From Micromussa lordhowensis (taxonomy: Eukaryota; Cnidaria; Anthozoa; Scleractinia; Lobophylliidae), in NCBI GenBank assembly GCA_964020085.1, contig OZ026604.1, positions 10,581,332 through 10,645,331 on the forward strand: 64,000 nt of DNA, written 5' to 3'. The notes beneath the pieces are model-generated. The model was not told where the DNA came from. It saw only the letters and a program-made list of their open reading frames with translations, and ran no database searches. Made by a program: the position numbers and the translations under genes. Shown in pieces: positions 11,971 through 22,800 of the stretch. Each line of letters starts with the position of its first letter. Position 1 is the first letter of the stretch.

Positions 11971-12427
11971 TATAGAACACTTTTTCCGTGTCCTATAGCC
12001 TCATAGCCACACTCGGAGGGTTGGGAGAGTTCTCGAAAGTAAAACCTTCCTTCGGTGAAATTTTTTCATACTTCGCCATATCATGGAAATGATATTACCT
12101 GACATTTTGAACTGGTAAAAAGTCAAGGTTGTTCAGACGGTTTTCCCAATATTCTGCAATTTGTCATTATTCTAAATATATGAGATTAGCTCTGACAGAT
12201 TGTAACAAAAATATGGTATTTTATAGGAATTGTATGTGGTTACAAGTGAGCCAAATTTAAAAAAAAATTCACCGAAGGAAACGTGAGAAAATTAGCATTT
12301 ATTTTCGCACGTGACGTCACAAAAATAAAAAAAAACACGCGCGGGTATTCATTTAGGCGCGCCCTCAGGTGACACCATGTATCGCATGCGAGAAAGCAAG
12401 AGTAAATTAGAGCTCTTTTACCAGTTA
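11971..12427. repeat. TAGAACACTTTTTCCG block
   Basis: This non-coding block is shared with 53095-53555 and in part with 43234-43396. It directly follows the truncated gag in copies 1 and 3. It ends at the conserved CTCTTTTACCAGTTA, where the pogo element inserted. Confidence 0.65.
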
Positions 12428-12434
12428 CCTTATG

Positions 12435-12930
12435 TTTGCCAAATACAGGAACTATAGTTTTCTGCCAACCCAAGAGACAATGCAGGTTTTTTAGCAGGCA
12501 ATTTCAAAAACGAGATGAATTAACCACCCTGTTTCTGACAATCAATAACCTGTTCCAGGCATAAGCACAAAGAAAAAATAATAATAAAATAAAAAATGAA
12601 ATAATATAAAGACAAAAAAACTTTGTTTCAACAGAACCTTCTCTCATCTTCAGTTGACTGATGTACAAAGCGTTGCAAGTTAAATTCTCACACAGGTCAT
12701 GTACCTGGCTCAATTCAAACTCTTTCCCTTTGCGAAAATAGCCCTCCACCCATCCCGAAATTTAAACACGCGAAATTTAATACCCATACAAAAAATTCAA
12801 ACTGTAGAAGAAAATGATTCATTCGTAATGGCAACAAAATTTACAGAATATTTATCAACAAAACGCAAAATATTAACTGGTTTCTACTCGTAAATTCCAT
12901 TTTTGAATTTATGAAATCGTTAAATGTATT
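12435..12930. other. Left untranslated end of the pogo-like element
   Basis: This is AT-rich with no recognisable gene. It contains C-G-C-G-A-A-A-T-T-T-A-A-T-A-C-C subterminal motifs near 12770, like those near the right end at 26390. Confidence 0.5.
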
Positions 12931-12941
12931 GCATGGAGAAG

Positions 12942-13445
12942 TTAATCTACGCTACTGGTGTCATCTTCATGTGAATCGCTAGATTCGTACAAATCCCTTA
13001 GGATGCCTTTCGTACAGTCGCCAAAATTGCCATTAATTGGCTCCTTGTAGTTCTCACTCACAATGTTGTTGTAGCTTTCCAACACTAACATATTTTTGGA
13101 GGTGGTGTCGAGTTCGATGCAAACAGTGATAGGGATTTCAAGGCCACCCTGTACGAGTGGTGATCGTCGATGCTTGGAATCTATTACCGTCACTTTGACA
13201 TTCCCGCTTCGTGAAATGAGAAAACGAGTGCATCTCGAAATCTCTCTTGGTAAATGACCCACAATTGAATCAGCTAACCGTCCTGGAAGTCGCTTGGTTG
13301 CTGCTATCGCATAACGATCATGAATATTGTTTCTTTCATGGATGCAATGCAAGGTTTCTCCAGCTCCAGCTGGTTTCCAGATATCTTGGTAGACGTGAAA
13401 TCCTCGCAAACCACACCGGAAGGGGATTCTTATAGAATCACTCAT
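12942..13445 (-). CDS. HIRAN-like domain protein of the pogo-like element
   Basis: The ORF runs from 13661, but I place the start at the Met at 13445 (M-S-D-S-I-R-I), just before the conserved domain; this gives 167 residues. The HIRAN-like region reads G-F-H-V-Y-Q-D-I-W, then E-R-N-N-I-H-D-R-Y-A-I-A, then I-V-G-H-L-P-R-E-I-S-R. HIRAN domains bind DNA 3' ends in fork-remodelling proteins such as HLTF; here the domain stands alone with an acidic C-terminus (S-D-S-H-E-D-D-T). It points away from the transposase start at 13660, so the two could share a promoter. Its place inside the mapped transposon ends argues that it is an accessory gene. A host origin cannot be excluded. Confidence 0.65.
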   Translation of the reverse strand: MSDSIRIPFRCGLRGFHVYQDIWKPAGAGETLHCIHERNNIHDRYAIAATKRLPGRLADSIVGHLPREISRCTRFLISRSGNVKVTVIDSKHRRSPLVQGGLEIPITVCIELDTTSKNMLVLESYNNIVSENYKEPINGNFGDCTKGILRDLYESSDSHEDDTSSVD

Positions 13446-13659
13446 CCTGCTCGTGTTGGCAGTGTAGAAAATACCGGAATATTTTGGCAAGTATACGTAC
13501 CTCGTACAACACTGACTGATCATGAACGACGAAAACACGTGCAAAGATAAAGTTCTGACTGACGCAAGCATCAAACCTGTCAATCTGTCAAATGTAATTG
13601 ACCTTTGTACTTCAGTTGTTGTAGCCTCGCTAATCTTGAGAGTCGCTTGAGTATTTATC

Positions 13660-13834
13660 ATGTCTTTATTTCAGTTTGGGTTTACTGTTAAAGAAACAGT
13701 AAATTCCCAAAACTCTGCTGCACACTCTCAACCTGCAAATGCTGGTGCATGTGCCTTTTTACCGGAGCAGGAGGCTACTAATCTTGGAAGCGAGGAATAC
13801 AATGAAGTTGTATTGTCGGTGGGAGACGCTGTAG
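13660..13834 (+). pseudogene. N-terminus of pogo-like transposase copy 2
   Basis: The start M-S-L-F-Q-F-G-F resembles N-termini I know from cnidarian pogo-like transposases. The frame continues to D-A-V at 13830, where a LINE has inserted. The matching continuation begins at 18465, after the same CTGTAG. The ATG overlaps a minus-strand ATG (CATG, 13659-13662). Confidence 0.65.
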
Positions 13835-14340
13835 TTCAAGTTCAAGTTCAAGTTCAAGTTTATTCAGAAAATTTATAATTATAGAATATGATTTACCACT
13901 GCTCGCAGGTAGCTACAGCTATTCGAGGCGAGCAGTGGTTTGACGCATAACATTAAAGCTTTGACATACGATACTAAGTAGAAAACTATTTACAATTACA
14001 ATACAGATACAATTACAATTACCAATACAAAGTAAAATTAATTAATTAATTTATTAATCAATTGTCATACAATACATTAAAATACATTGAATACAATACA
14101 GAAGGATAACGCGGATAAAATGAGTAGTTGAGTTCAGTTTATGGTATATTTAAATCTAGTAGATCAATATATTCATTGGCCTCCGTGAGTTTCTGAAGAA
14201 GCATATTGTGAATGTTACGTTTAAAATTCACTTTAGACATTTGGCGAGTTTCATTAGACAAGTTATTCCAGATTCTGACACCGTTTCTTGAAAAGGACAT
14301 GTTCAGCTTGTCTAGTCTCGAGTATTCGAGAAAGAAGTTG
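13835..14340 (-). mobile_element. 5'-truncated CR1/L2-like LINE, antisense
   Basis: On the minus strand this encodes the last residues of a LINE ORF2, including F-S-R-N-G-V-R-I-W-N-N-L-S-N and N-F-K-R-N-I-H-N-M-L-L. A stop follows near 14140, then a 3' UTR and a short (GAACTT)n tail at 13835-13862. It is flanked by CTGTAG on the left; its other duplicate sits at 18465. About 500 bp remain, the usual 5'-truncated form. Confidence 0.75.
14195..14340. repeat. Direct duplicate flanking the 14341-18314 insertion (left copy)
   Basis: This LINE-derived stretch, from GAAGAAGCATATTG to GAAGTTG, is repeated at 18315-18464 with about five differences. It brackets the 4-kb inserted block on both sides. 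Confidence 0.75.
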
Positions 14341-14639
14341 TATGGGCCGCCGTCACCACCAAAAATACAAACAATACAAACAGTCTAGCATAAACAGAAA
14401 TGGTTTAAACGTCCTTTGTTAGTTGATACAGGTTATATGGAAATGATGCAGTTCCAATGCACTTGGACCGGTTGTCTTTGGTGGAATAAGATACTCAACC
14501 AGTAAATGGTTTAGACAGTTTAGAAACTGTCTAGCCGCCGTTGTCAAAACGGTACAATGAACACCCGATTGATTCAGGCTAAATGTAAGTAGTTTTAATA
14601 GCTCCAGTTTGTTAAATGGTACAACATAAAAAGATCTGG

Positions 14640-15175
14640 TCATGTCAAAGAACGAATAGGCTAGCTATCTCTGTTCAAGCGGCACAGCATAGTTTAAACT
14701 GGGCTAGAGTGATGTTAAATGGGATAGCGTTACATGAAATGGCAGAGCATAGTAACAATTGATACAGGGTAAGATGGAATAGCTGAGCATGAAATGGCAC
14801 AGAGTCGAGCGAAACAGTTCAGCGTGATGTCGAATGAGTCAGCCCCGGATGAAATGGCACAGTATTTGGTGAAGTTATACAGCGTAATATCAAATAGCAC
14901 AGCTTTGCGTGAAATAGCTGGGCATACATTCAGACGGTGCAGCCTAAGACCACGTACACAGCTCGGCGTGAAGTGGTACAGCGTAACATCAAATGGCACA
15001 GCGTTGCGTGAAATGGTTCAGCATACATCCAGACTGATTAGGGCGATAATAAGTGAGCGGAACATTTTCAGAACTAGCTCAGCAATGCAATGCATGAAAC
15101 ATAGTATTTGAAGTAATAGAGTATTGCACGAAGTGGTCTAGCGTGAAACTGGGTATAGGTGGCGTGACATCAGTG
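14640..15175 (+). repeat. Degenerate 20-bp periodic array
   Basis: About 26 diverged units of roughly 20 bp, most ending C-A-G-C, lie head to tail; clear units read GTAACATCAAATGGCACAGC and GTTGCGTGAAATGGTTCAGC. The array is bracketed by near-identical A-C-C-A-C-C-A-A-A-A-A-T-A-C-A-A-A stretches at about 14354 and 15186. A 105-codon frame crosses it but resembles no protein. Confidence 0.7.
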
Positions 15176-15861
15176 CGCCGAAACCACCAAAAATACAAAA
15201 CACGAATGGAACAGCCAAGAGTAAACTGAGACAGAGGTCGGTATGACGTCACCTTTGTGAAATTTTGGCGCCAAACATTGAGAGCTCATTCAGTCAGCGT
15301 GATATCTGTAACCTCGTTTCATCCTATTTTGGTAAGTCTCCTTCCTTATTTCGTTTCACAAGGCTGTATGAATTCCCTGCAGTTCAAGAATAAATGCTTA
15401 TGTTATTTCACGGAATATCATTTCACCACAAAAACCCGACACAATAATATTACATTTCCATGTGCTCTCTGCTGTGTCTGGCAGTAATAATTCCATTGTC
15501 TCACTGATTGTCGATGTTCCCATCGTCATTTTAAACTCCGTTGTACTTTTTGAATTAATTGGATCGTTGATAAACTCTTGTAGTCGGTCAAGGCTGCGAA
15601 AATTATCGTCTACTAGACGAAAGAACTGTTTATTATATACAACTGCTGTTCAATGATTAAAGTTTGTGTCACGCAATAATCAGTGACGTAACATAGGAAG
15701 TCCTCTCTCGTTTGCTGGAGGTAAACAAAGGGAGAATATTGCAATAAATATTGCATTGAAAATAAAAAAAATCAGCTATGAAATTAAATCCCTGATCTCA
15801 CAACTCTAAAAGGCCTTAAAATTACTCCAAGCAATGGCGAAAAACAGAGAGAGGAGAGCAA

Positions 15862-16605
15862 GGGACCGTTCATTTTTTATGAGATAGGGGGGGGGGGCTG
15901 GTGGGATTAAGGGGGGGGGGGCATGAAAAAAAAACTGGTCTTAAAGGGGGGCCATCCAAAAAAATATCGTCTGTAAGGGGGGTCACTCAAAAAGTTACCC
16001 TAAAATATTGTAAGAAAAGCATCTATGATGATGCAAAATTTTCTACCAAAATGCCCTAATATTGCATCTCTGAGGTTCTAAAAATCTAAAATTTCTCGGG
16101 GGAACATGCCCCCCTGGACCCCCCTAGTTTGTAATGGATGGAACAATATCAATTCAAAACTACTTGAGAATGTTCACTCCCAACAACAAACAGTACCTTG
16201 TTTATCAAACTAAAAGACAGATTACCATGGCCAGTGCGCATGTAAATATTTAAAAATTATTTCAACTATTTTCAATTTAAACTGCAGTAAATCTACAAAT
16301 GTTGCCAGAATGGCGTAAAATAGCGTTTCTGAAGTTCTGAAATTCTAAATTTTCTTGGGGGAGAATGCCCCCGAACCCCCCTAGTTAGGGCACTTGTTGG
16401 GTTAAAAATAGTCAGATTACACGGACATATCCCATAGGCGAAAACGGTGATTCAGAAAGGGGGGGGTCCTCAAAAAAATTCAGGTTTATAAGGGGGGCCA
16501 GGGAAAAGATATCCGGTTAAGAGGGGGGGCCATCATATGCTACAGAGACTATCTACCAAATCCCACCAGCCCCTCCCCCCTACCCCATAAAAAACGAACG
16601 GTCCC
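15862..16605. mobile_element. G-rich miniature element, TSD CAA
   Basis: The ends are GGGACCGTTC and GAACGGTCCC, flanked by CAA (15859-15861 and 16606-16608). The opposite arm at 17905-17950 shows the sequence without it. Subterminal runs of up to 11 G on one side and 6-7 C on the other flank the core. It has no coding capacity. Confidence 0.75.
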
Positions 16606-16630
16606 CAAGAAAAGGGGAGTAAAAGAGTGG

Positions 16631-16915
16631 ATGAAAAAAATACTGACACTTAAGTTAATTGAGACGACTCTCTTAGAAGTGAAATTTGAAGAGAGGAAAT
16701 TAGCCCTCCAACCAAAACAAAAAGAAGGCAAACGAAATTTTTGCTTTTGTCACAACATATCAACCATCAGTTCCAAATCTAAACAAATTCTCATGAAAAA
16801 ATGGCATTTAATTGAACAACAACCATTACTGAGCGAAATCTACAGAGATCCGCCCCTCATTTCATACAAAAGAGGGCGTTCGCTCAAAGATATACTCGTG
16901 AAAGCCAAGCTATGA
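16631..16915 (+). pseudogene. Penelope-like reverse-transcriptase C-terminal fragment
   Basis: The peptide ends L-S-E-I-Y-R-D-P-P-L-I-S-Y-K-R-G-R-S-L-K (then D-I-L-V-K-A-K-L), the signature that closes the RT part of Penelope-like and related GIY-YIG elements. The RT palm is absent upstream and the frame stops at 16913. A following G-S-R-A-G-L-S-T-P-F continues in frame after the stop, suggesting decay rather than a true end. I see no GIY-YIG domain. Confidence 0.5.
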
Positions 16916-17260
16916 AAAAGGCTAAAACACGCGCTTGGGAGTCGTGCAGGCCTGTCAACCCCATTTTACACTGTTGAAGATATCGCGTTTTCACAAAAAA
17001 ATCACAGCGGCTAGATTATAGATGACAATGTGTTGATGGAAATACAAAACTTCACAGGCAGAATGAAACAGAAGATACATATGAAGCTTTGGAATAGGAG
17101 ACTGTTTGACAGTCCATTCCCACGCCTGTCTGTTTTTAAGAGAAAGCGACTGCTCGCACGGTAAAAAAAATGTCTAGCTTTAACTCTCCTTAGTACCGCG
17201 GCAAAATAAAGCAAAAGTAATGGCATATACCACTAACTAAAAACAGTGAAGTTCTCCTCT

Positions 17261-17590
17261 TTATACCTCTAAAAAAACAATAACTGTTGCTCCGATATCG
17301 AAAACTTGGGTCTTCCGCTTTGCCCATCCCCAGTCATTCAATAGTGGTGCTTGATAGCTGTGAAAAGGCTGTTGAAGATTCTGATTTGCAATGAGTTGTT
17401 TGCGTGCTTGGTCAATTAAATCAATGGCATCTAGAGGTACGTCCCCATTAATCAACGCGCTCTCAAACAGAACCTCTAGCCTTAAACTAACGGTCTGTTG
17501 GTCACTCCCTTCGAGGCCATTTATTTTTTCGTGCAAGCTGTTTGAGAGTTCCCGTCGAAAGTCCATGGGCTTAGAATGCATGCACAACAG
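17261..17590 (-). CDS. Unrecognised exon-like frame
   Basis: The minus-strand frame of about 108 codons has coding-like composition (F-R-R-E-L-S-N-S-L-H-E-K, then D-A-I-D-L-I-D-Q-A-R-K-Q-L). It is bounded by a good acceptor (pyrimidine run plus AG, 17591-17592) and a possible donor, AG|GTATAAAG, at its 3' end. No domain is recognised. It lies inside the inverted-arm element and may be one of its exons. Confidence 0.35.
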   Translation of the reverse strand: MLCMHSKPMDFRRELSNSLHEKINGLEGSDQQTVSLRLEVLFESALINGDVPLDAIDLIDQARKQLIANQNLQQPFHSYQAPLLNDWGWAKRKTQVFDIGATVIVFLEV

Positions 17591-17592
17591 CT

Positions 17593-18314
17593 AAAAAAAA
17601 GAAATGGATACTAAAATTCCAGAAAGTAAAAAGAGTAGAAAACACTACATGAAGATACACAAGCTATGAAGATTAGACAAAAAAAAGCCGGGAGAAGGAG
17701 AGCCACAAAATGTAGTTAAACTAGTTGATAAGAAAAAAAATACTGACTTACCTTTCAATTCTTATATCGCCAACTTTTGAGACTACGGTTAGGGCACGCC
17801 GTTCTTTAACAGCGTTTTCATAAATCCAGGCATTTCTATATATGAAAACAGTGTCAAGAAATCAAGCGTCTCTAAAGTAGACGGAGTGTCGGTATTTTTT
17901 TTTTTCATCCACTCTTTTACTCCCCTTTTCTTTTTCTCCTCTCTGTGTTTTTTGCCATTGCTTGGAGTAAGTTTAAGGCCTTTTAGAGTTGTGAGATCAG
18001 GGATTTAATTTCATAGCTGATTGTTTTTAATTTCAATGCAATATTTATTGCAATATTCTCCCTTTGTTTACCTCCAGCAATCGAGAGAGGACTTCCTATG
18101 TTATGTTACTGATTATTGCGTGACACAAAATTTAATCATTGAACAGCAGTTATGTAATAAACAGTTCTCTCGTCTAGTAGACGGTAATTTTTGCAGCCTT
18201 GACCGACTACAAGAGTTTATCAACGATCCAATTAATTCAAAAAGTACAACGCAGTTTAAAATGACGATGGGAACATCGACAATCAGTGAGACAATGGAAT
18301 TATTACTGCCAGAA
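17593..18314. other. Right arm region, little coding
   Basis: 17600-17880 holds nothing I can name. 17885-18311 is the right inverted arm described above, with a plus-strand coding-like frame 18130-18310 that mirrors one on the minus strand at 15480-15656. Confidence 0.4.
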
Positions 18315-18418
18315 GAAGAAGCATATTGTGAATGTTACGTTTAAAATTCACTTTAGACATTTGGCGAGTTCCATTAGACAAGTTATTCCAGATTCTAACA
18401 CCGTTTCTTGAAAAGGAC

Positions 18419-19735
18419 ATGTCAGTCAGCTTGTCTAGTCTAGAGTATTCGAGAAAGAAGTTGCCTGTAGATCCTAACAAGAACTTGTCATCGAAAAGAA
18501 AGCAGGGAAATTACAACCATTACTCTCCCGAATTGCGTGCACAAATCGGTAAATATGCTAGCGAAAACGGAAATCTAAGAGCCCTGAATCACTTTAAAGC
18601 ACAGCTACCAAACCTTAAAGAGAGTACGGTGAGAACCTTCAAACAAGAATATCAGAAGAAACTGAAGGAAAAAAAGAGACAAGGAATACAAGAAAGCGTG
18701 ACTTCTATTCCACACGACACCCGAGGCCGCCCGCCGCTCCTTCTTGATCTTGACCAGAAACTGATGCTACTTTTGAAGAGCATACGAAACAGAGGTGGTG
18801 TTGTTAATTTCAATGTTGTCAAAGCCTCAGCCTTGGCATTAATAAAGAGCAATACCGCGAAAGACTTCAGGGGATTTGAGCCAACCTCGACCTGGGTGAG
18901 ATCAATTTATTGACGGTGTAACTTCTTCAGGCGAGCTGGAACCACAACAAGACCCCCCGTTCCATTAGGGATCTATGGAGAGTGCAAATTAACATTTTTA
19001 ACTGACATCAACAGTTGCATTGCAGTGCACAGTATTCCGCTACAGCTTGTTCTTAATGCCGATCAGACACCTTCATCGTACGTCTCCGTTGGAAAAACGA
19101 CAATGGCAGCCCGCAATTCCTCTTCTGTGCCAATCAAAGGTCTTACAGACAAAAGAAACATTACTCTCACATTTGTTATCTCTTTAAACGGCGACTTCCT
19201 GCCTATGCAAATAATTTATCAAGGGAAGACCAAAGCAAGTCAACCGAGAGGCTTTGACTTTCCACGTGGGTTCGTAGTAACGCAGAATCCCAAACACTAC
19301 TCGAACGAACTGGAAACTCTCAATCTACTCGACAACATCATTCAACCATACGTTGTCCTAAAGCGAAAAGAACTGAATTTGCCAGACACACAGGAGGCGT
19401 TGTTGATCTGGGACGTATTTAAAGGCCAGAATTAAGAAGACAGGCAAGGTTTTATCTAAACTGGCAGCAATGAACATTGAAGTGGTTAGTGTGCCAGCAA
19501 ATATGACGCATTTCTTCCAACCCCTTGATTTGACTGTCAACAGAGAAGCAAAGAAGTTCATGAAAGCCCAATTTACGGCTTGATACTCGGCACAAATTCA
19601 CACTCAACTGGATTCAGGGGTGCCTCTCGATGATGTTGATGTTGACATGCGCCTCTCGGTTTTAAAACCAATTCACGCAACATGGCTTGTGAGCATGTTT
19701 AATCATCTTTCTTCCTCTGAAGGCAGGATATCAAT
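18419..19735 (+). pseudogene. pogo-like DDE transposase copy 2, interrupted
   Basis: This copy is about 98% identical to copy 1 but more damaged. It has a TGA at 18911-18913 (CGA in copy 1), a frameshifting insertion near 19432, and a TGA near 19581 where copy 1 has Trp. The D of N-A-D-Q-T-P and the W-D-V-F motif are intact. The gene is split at 19735 by the ISL2EU-like transposon and ends at 25531-25615 (F-E-D-L, stop). Its first exon portion lies at 13660-13834, beyond the LINE and the 4-kb block. Confidence 0.85.
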
Positions 19736-19803
19736 AGCGAAGCGCGCGAGTGACGTCATAAAAATCTAGACCCCCCGCAAGACTCAGACAAACAAACCGG
19801 ACT

Positions 19804-22800
19804 ATGGCGGAAGATTCAAAGCTTTCTTCTGTTTCTTCAAGCGCGAAAGCCACAATCCTCACACAAAACGACGGTGTTCCGGGATGTAAGTTTGAGGGCG
19901 AACCTGCAAAGTATACCGTAGAGCAATTAAAGCGTTGGTTAAAGTGTAGGGGCATTAAACAGACGGGGAAAAGGGAAGACTTGCTCGCGCGTGTGAACGA
20001 CTGTCTTAAGAGCGGGAACAGTCACATCCTCGATTCTTGTATAGACAATGGCAAATGGCTTGAAGCTAAAATTTTTCGGGAGAGGAATGCTGAAAGTCTT
20101 ACATCTAGCACTAACACTGTGAATGATGTTCCAGTAACTGTTCCGCAGATTGGTTGGAAGGCATTCCTATCGCAGGACCTACCTTCGTTATTTAATTATG
20201 GCCATGTGTATCATTATGCTCTTGAATCTTTGCCGACTTTGCCAAGGAAGAAAAATTACAACGAGGAGGACGAAGACGAAGAATTCACTAGCGGAATTGG
20301 ACACATGACAGATAAACCATTTTCTAATGGACCTAAGTACGTAGACTCGGGATTCGTTCATGATTTGACAGATACTAAGACGGACGATTATTACTACGTA
20401 AAAGCACATGTGTGGCCCTCTATGAATACCGATTTTCCTCACAATGTTTTGGTAGTGCTATCAGTGAAAAGCGGAGCAGTGGTACATCAGCTTCATGTGA
20501 TCCCAGAACTTGGACGCTGTAGCCACGTTGTAGCAGTTTTACTTTCACTAGTCGGTCATGTTCGTAAGCACGGAACAATAACAACACCGTGTACTAGCCA
20601 GGAATGCACGTGGAATAAAGGTAAGAAAAGAAAGAAAACCCCGCAAAGGCTGTCAGCGGCTAAGTATCCATCAAATGTAAAGAAAAGGAAGATCGAAGTG
20701 ATTGATTTCGATCCAAGGCCAGCCAAATATCGAAAAGTCTCGAGTAGCCATATCAATAACTTTGTTCGTAACCTGCAGGCGATTTCTGCAGATCAGAAGA
20801 AAACTGCAATGTGGGAGACACAATTAACTATTACTTATGACGATTATAATCTTGAAGACACATCTGTGTTAGAACAACAAGTTTCTAATTTGATGGCCAA
20901 TCTTACTCCAGATTGCTTAAGCCAAATGGAAGGTACTACGCCCCAGAATAAAAGTGAAAAGTGGTATTCTGAACGATGGTGTAGAATCACAGCCTCTACG
21001 TACTCTGATGCATATAGAGCTGGAAAGAAAGTCCAGGAAGGATCGAACAATGCATCAGCTTTATCAAACAAATACATTGCATCCAATATTTGGAACACTA
21101 ATGGCGACAAACCGCAAAGTTATTGGATGAAATATGGTTTAGAGAGTGAAGCCGATGCCATATCGAAGTATGAAACCCAAACAAAACAACACGTTACTCC
21201 TTCTGGATTGTGGGTCAACCCCAAATTTCCCTTTCTTGCTTGTTCACCTGATGGTCTCTTGGGACAGGATGGGCTGGTAGAGATCAAATCTTTGAAATTG
21301 TTCAAGGAACATAGCATAGATGCTGTTTGTAATGATAGGAAAACTCTGATTTCTAAAGATGTTATTAACAGGCAGTGCTTTTCCATCAAAGATAACAAGT
21401 CTACCCTTAAACAAAGCCATAGTTACTATTACCAAATTCAAATGCAGTTACTGGTTACAGAAAGAACCTTTTGCGATTTTGTGTTGTATGCTAAGAATGG
21501 ACCAGTGTCAATAGAAAGGATATACAGGGATGACAACTTCATCACAGACATGTTAAGTGTCCTAACACTCTTTTGGAAAAGAGTTGTAGCACCAGAAATT
21601 TTTGAGATGAGGGTCCCCAGAGACCTCTCACCATTTGTGTTGCCAAGTGACTTTTTTAATGAATTGACACTACCAGCTTTTGACATTCTGTCACCATTTG
21701 TCACCAATGTCTTCAAACCACAATCCACATCGAGCACTGACCAAACCCCATCTACAACCAAGCCCACTATAGCACCACCTATACCATCAGCTGGAACAAA
21801 TGCCAGTGTACCACTGGTCACACACAGCAGAGATCTGCCATCAGATGTAACACATCCCACTGTGTATCTGACTACACTTCACACAGGGATACCAGCAGCT
21901 GCAGCAGGCTCCACTTTACCATCCACTGCCCCTGAGAGCCAAGTACCACCAGCTACAGTAAGCCCCACTTATCCACCAGGTACCCCCAACAGTGACCTGC
22001 CAAAAGGTGCAACTTCTGCATTACAGCACTCAAAAGATGAACTTGACATTGCAAATTTCCTTACCACATGTACTTCTGCATCAAGGATTCCCGCTTTCAG
22101 TGGAATTCTACCAACTGGTCTTGCAGTCATACCTTGGGGTGGAACAACAAGACATGGCATAGTATTAGCTAACACCTGCCCAGTAGATAACTGGTTGATG
22201 ATATTTCAAGCACTAGTAAAATCTGGCAGAATAGATCTTGATGATCTTGCTGGTGCAGGCAATGTGATCAAAACAGCACTGTCTCTGATAGATCGCCATG
22301 AATATGGAGATGCAAAACTTGCATGTCTGCCTACAGGGCCAACAGTAAAGAAGGGAGTCATAGATCTTTATGGAAATGAAGCTGATTATTTGCTTAAAAT
22401 CATTCAACCGATTTTTGGCTACTTCTGTTCCCAGTTGCTGTAGTTTACCTTCATGCCCCTCAGTGGTAACCACTTATACATCTTATGGTATCTCACTTGG
22501 CACTTCTATCAAAGGTAACACTTTTAACACTTCCCTTCAGGATTGGCACAATCCAAGGGTAAGTCAATGTCAGAGAAAGTTTATCAACAAGCCTTCAAGT
22601 GATGTACCATGTCACTCAGATATAACTCTCCGTGATGATGGTACACAGTCTGTGTCTTGGCATTGTTCTGGAGTGAGGACAAGTTTGCCACGTTCATGTC
22701 TGTCTTTTAAAAACTTTTTTGTTTTTTCTGTAGATTTACTAAGCAGAAAAACAAACCTAGGCATTAACGATTTACCACAAATGATCACTTTTCATGGAAA

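Larger units (their letters stand above)
6320..12427 (+). repeat. W unit, copy 1
   Basis: This composite repeat aligns over its length with 43908-53555. In order it holds a 5' region starting GTCTTTTACCATTCG, a Harbinger-derived miniature element, a conserved non-coding stretch, a TA-flanked insertion unique to this copy, a DIRS1-type gag region, and a block beginning TAGAACACTTTTTCCG. A 207-bp direct duplication of G-A-G-G-T-A-A-T-T-C-C-T-T-C-A-A-C is seen at 7587 and 7794. The unit is interrupted at TA 12426-12427 by the second pogo element and resumes at 26422. Confidence 0.75.
15477..18311. mobile_element. Long inverted-arm element of unclear class with Penelope-like fragment
   Basis: Arms of about 420 bp lie inverted at 15477-15861 (continuing at 16609-16640) and 17885-18311. 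Their outer ends are TCTGGCAGTAATAATTCC and its complement. Each arm holds the same short coding-like frame (F-R-L-V-D, then L-D-R-L-Q-E-F-I-N-D-P), facing outward. The interior carries a Penelope-like protein fragment on the plus strand and a possible exon on the minus strand. Penelope-like elements can have inverted pseudo-LTRs, which would fit; a DNA transposon with long ends is the alternative. No clear duplication flanks the arms themselves. Confidence 0.45.

Noticed and set aside
13320..13550. Plus-strand frames opposite the HIRAN-like gene
   Set aside because: They are antisense shadows with no coding pattern of their own.
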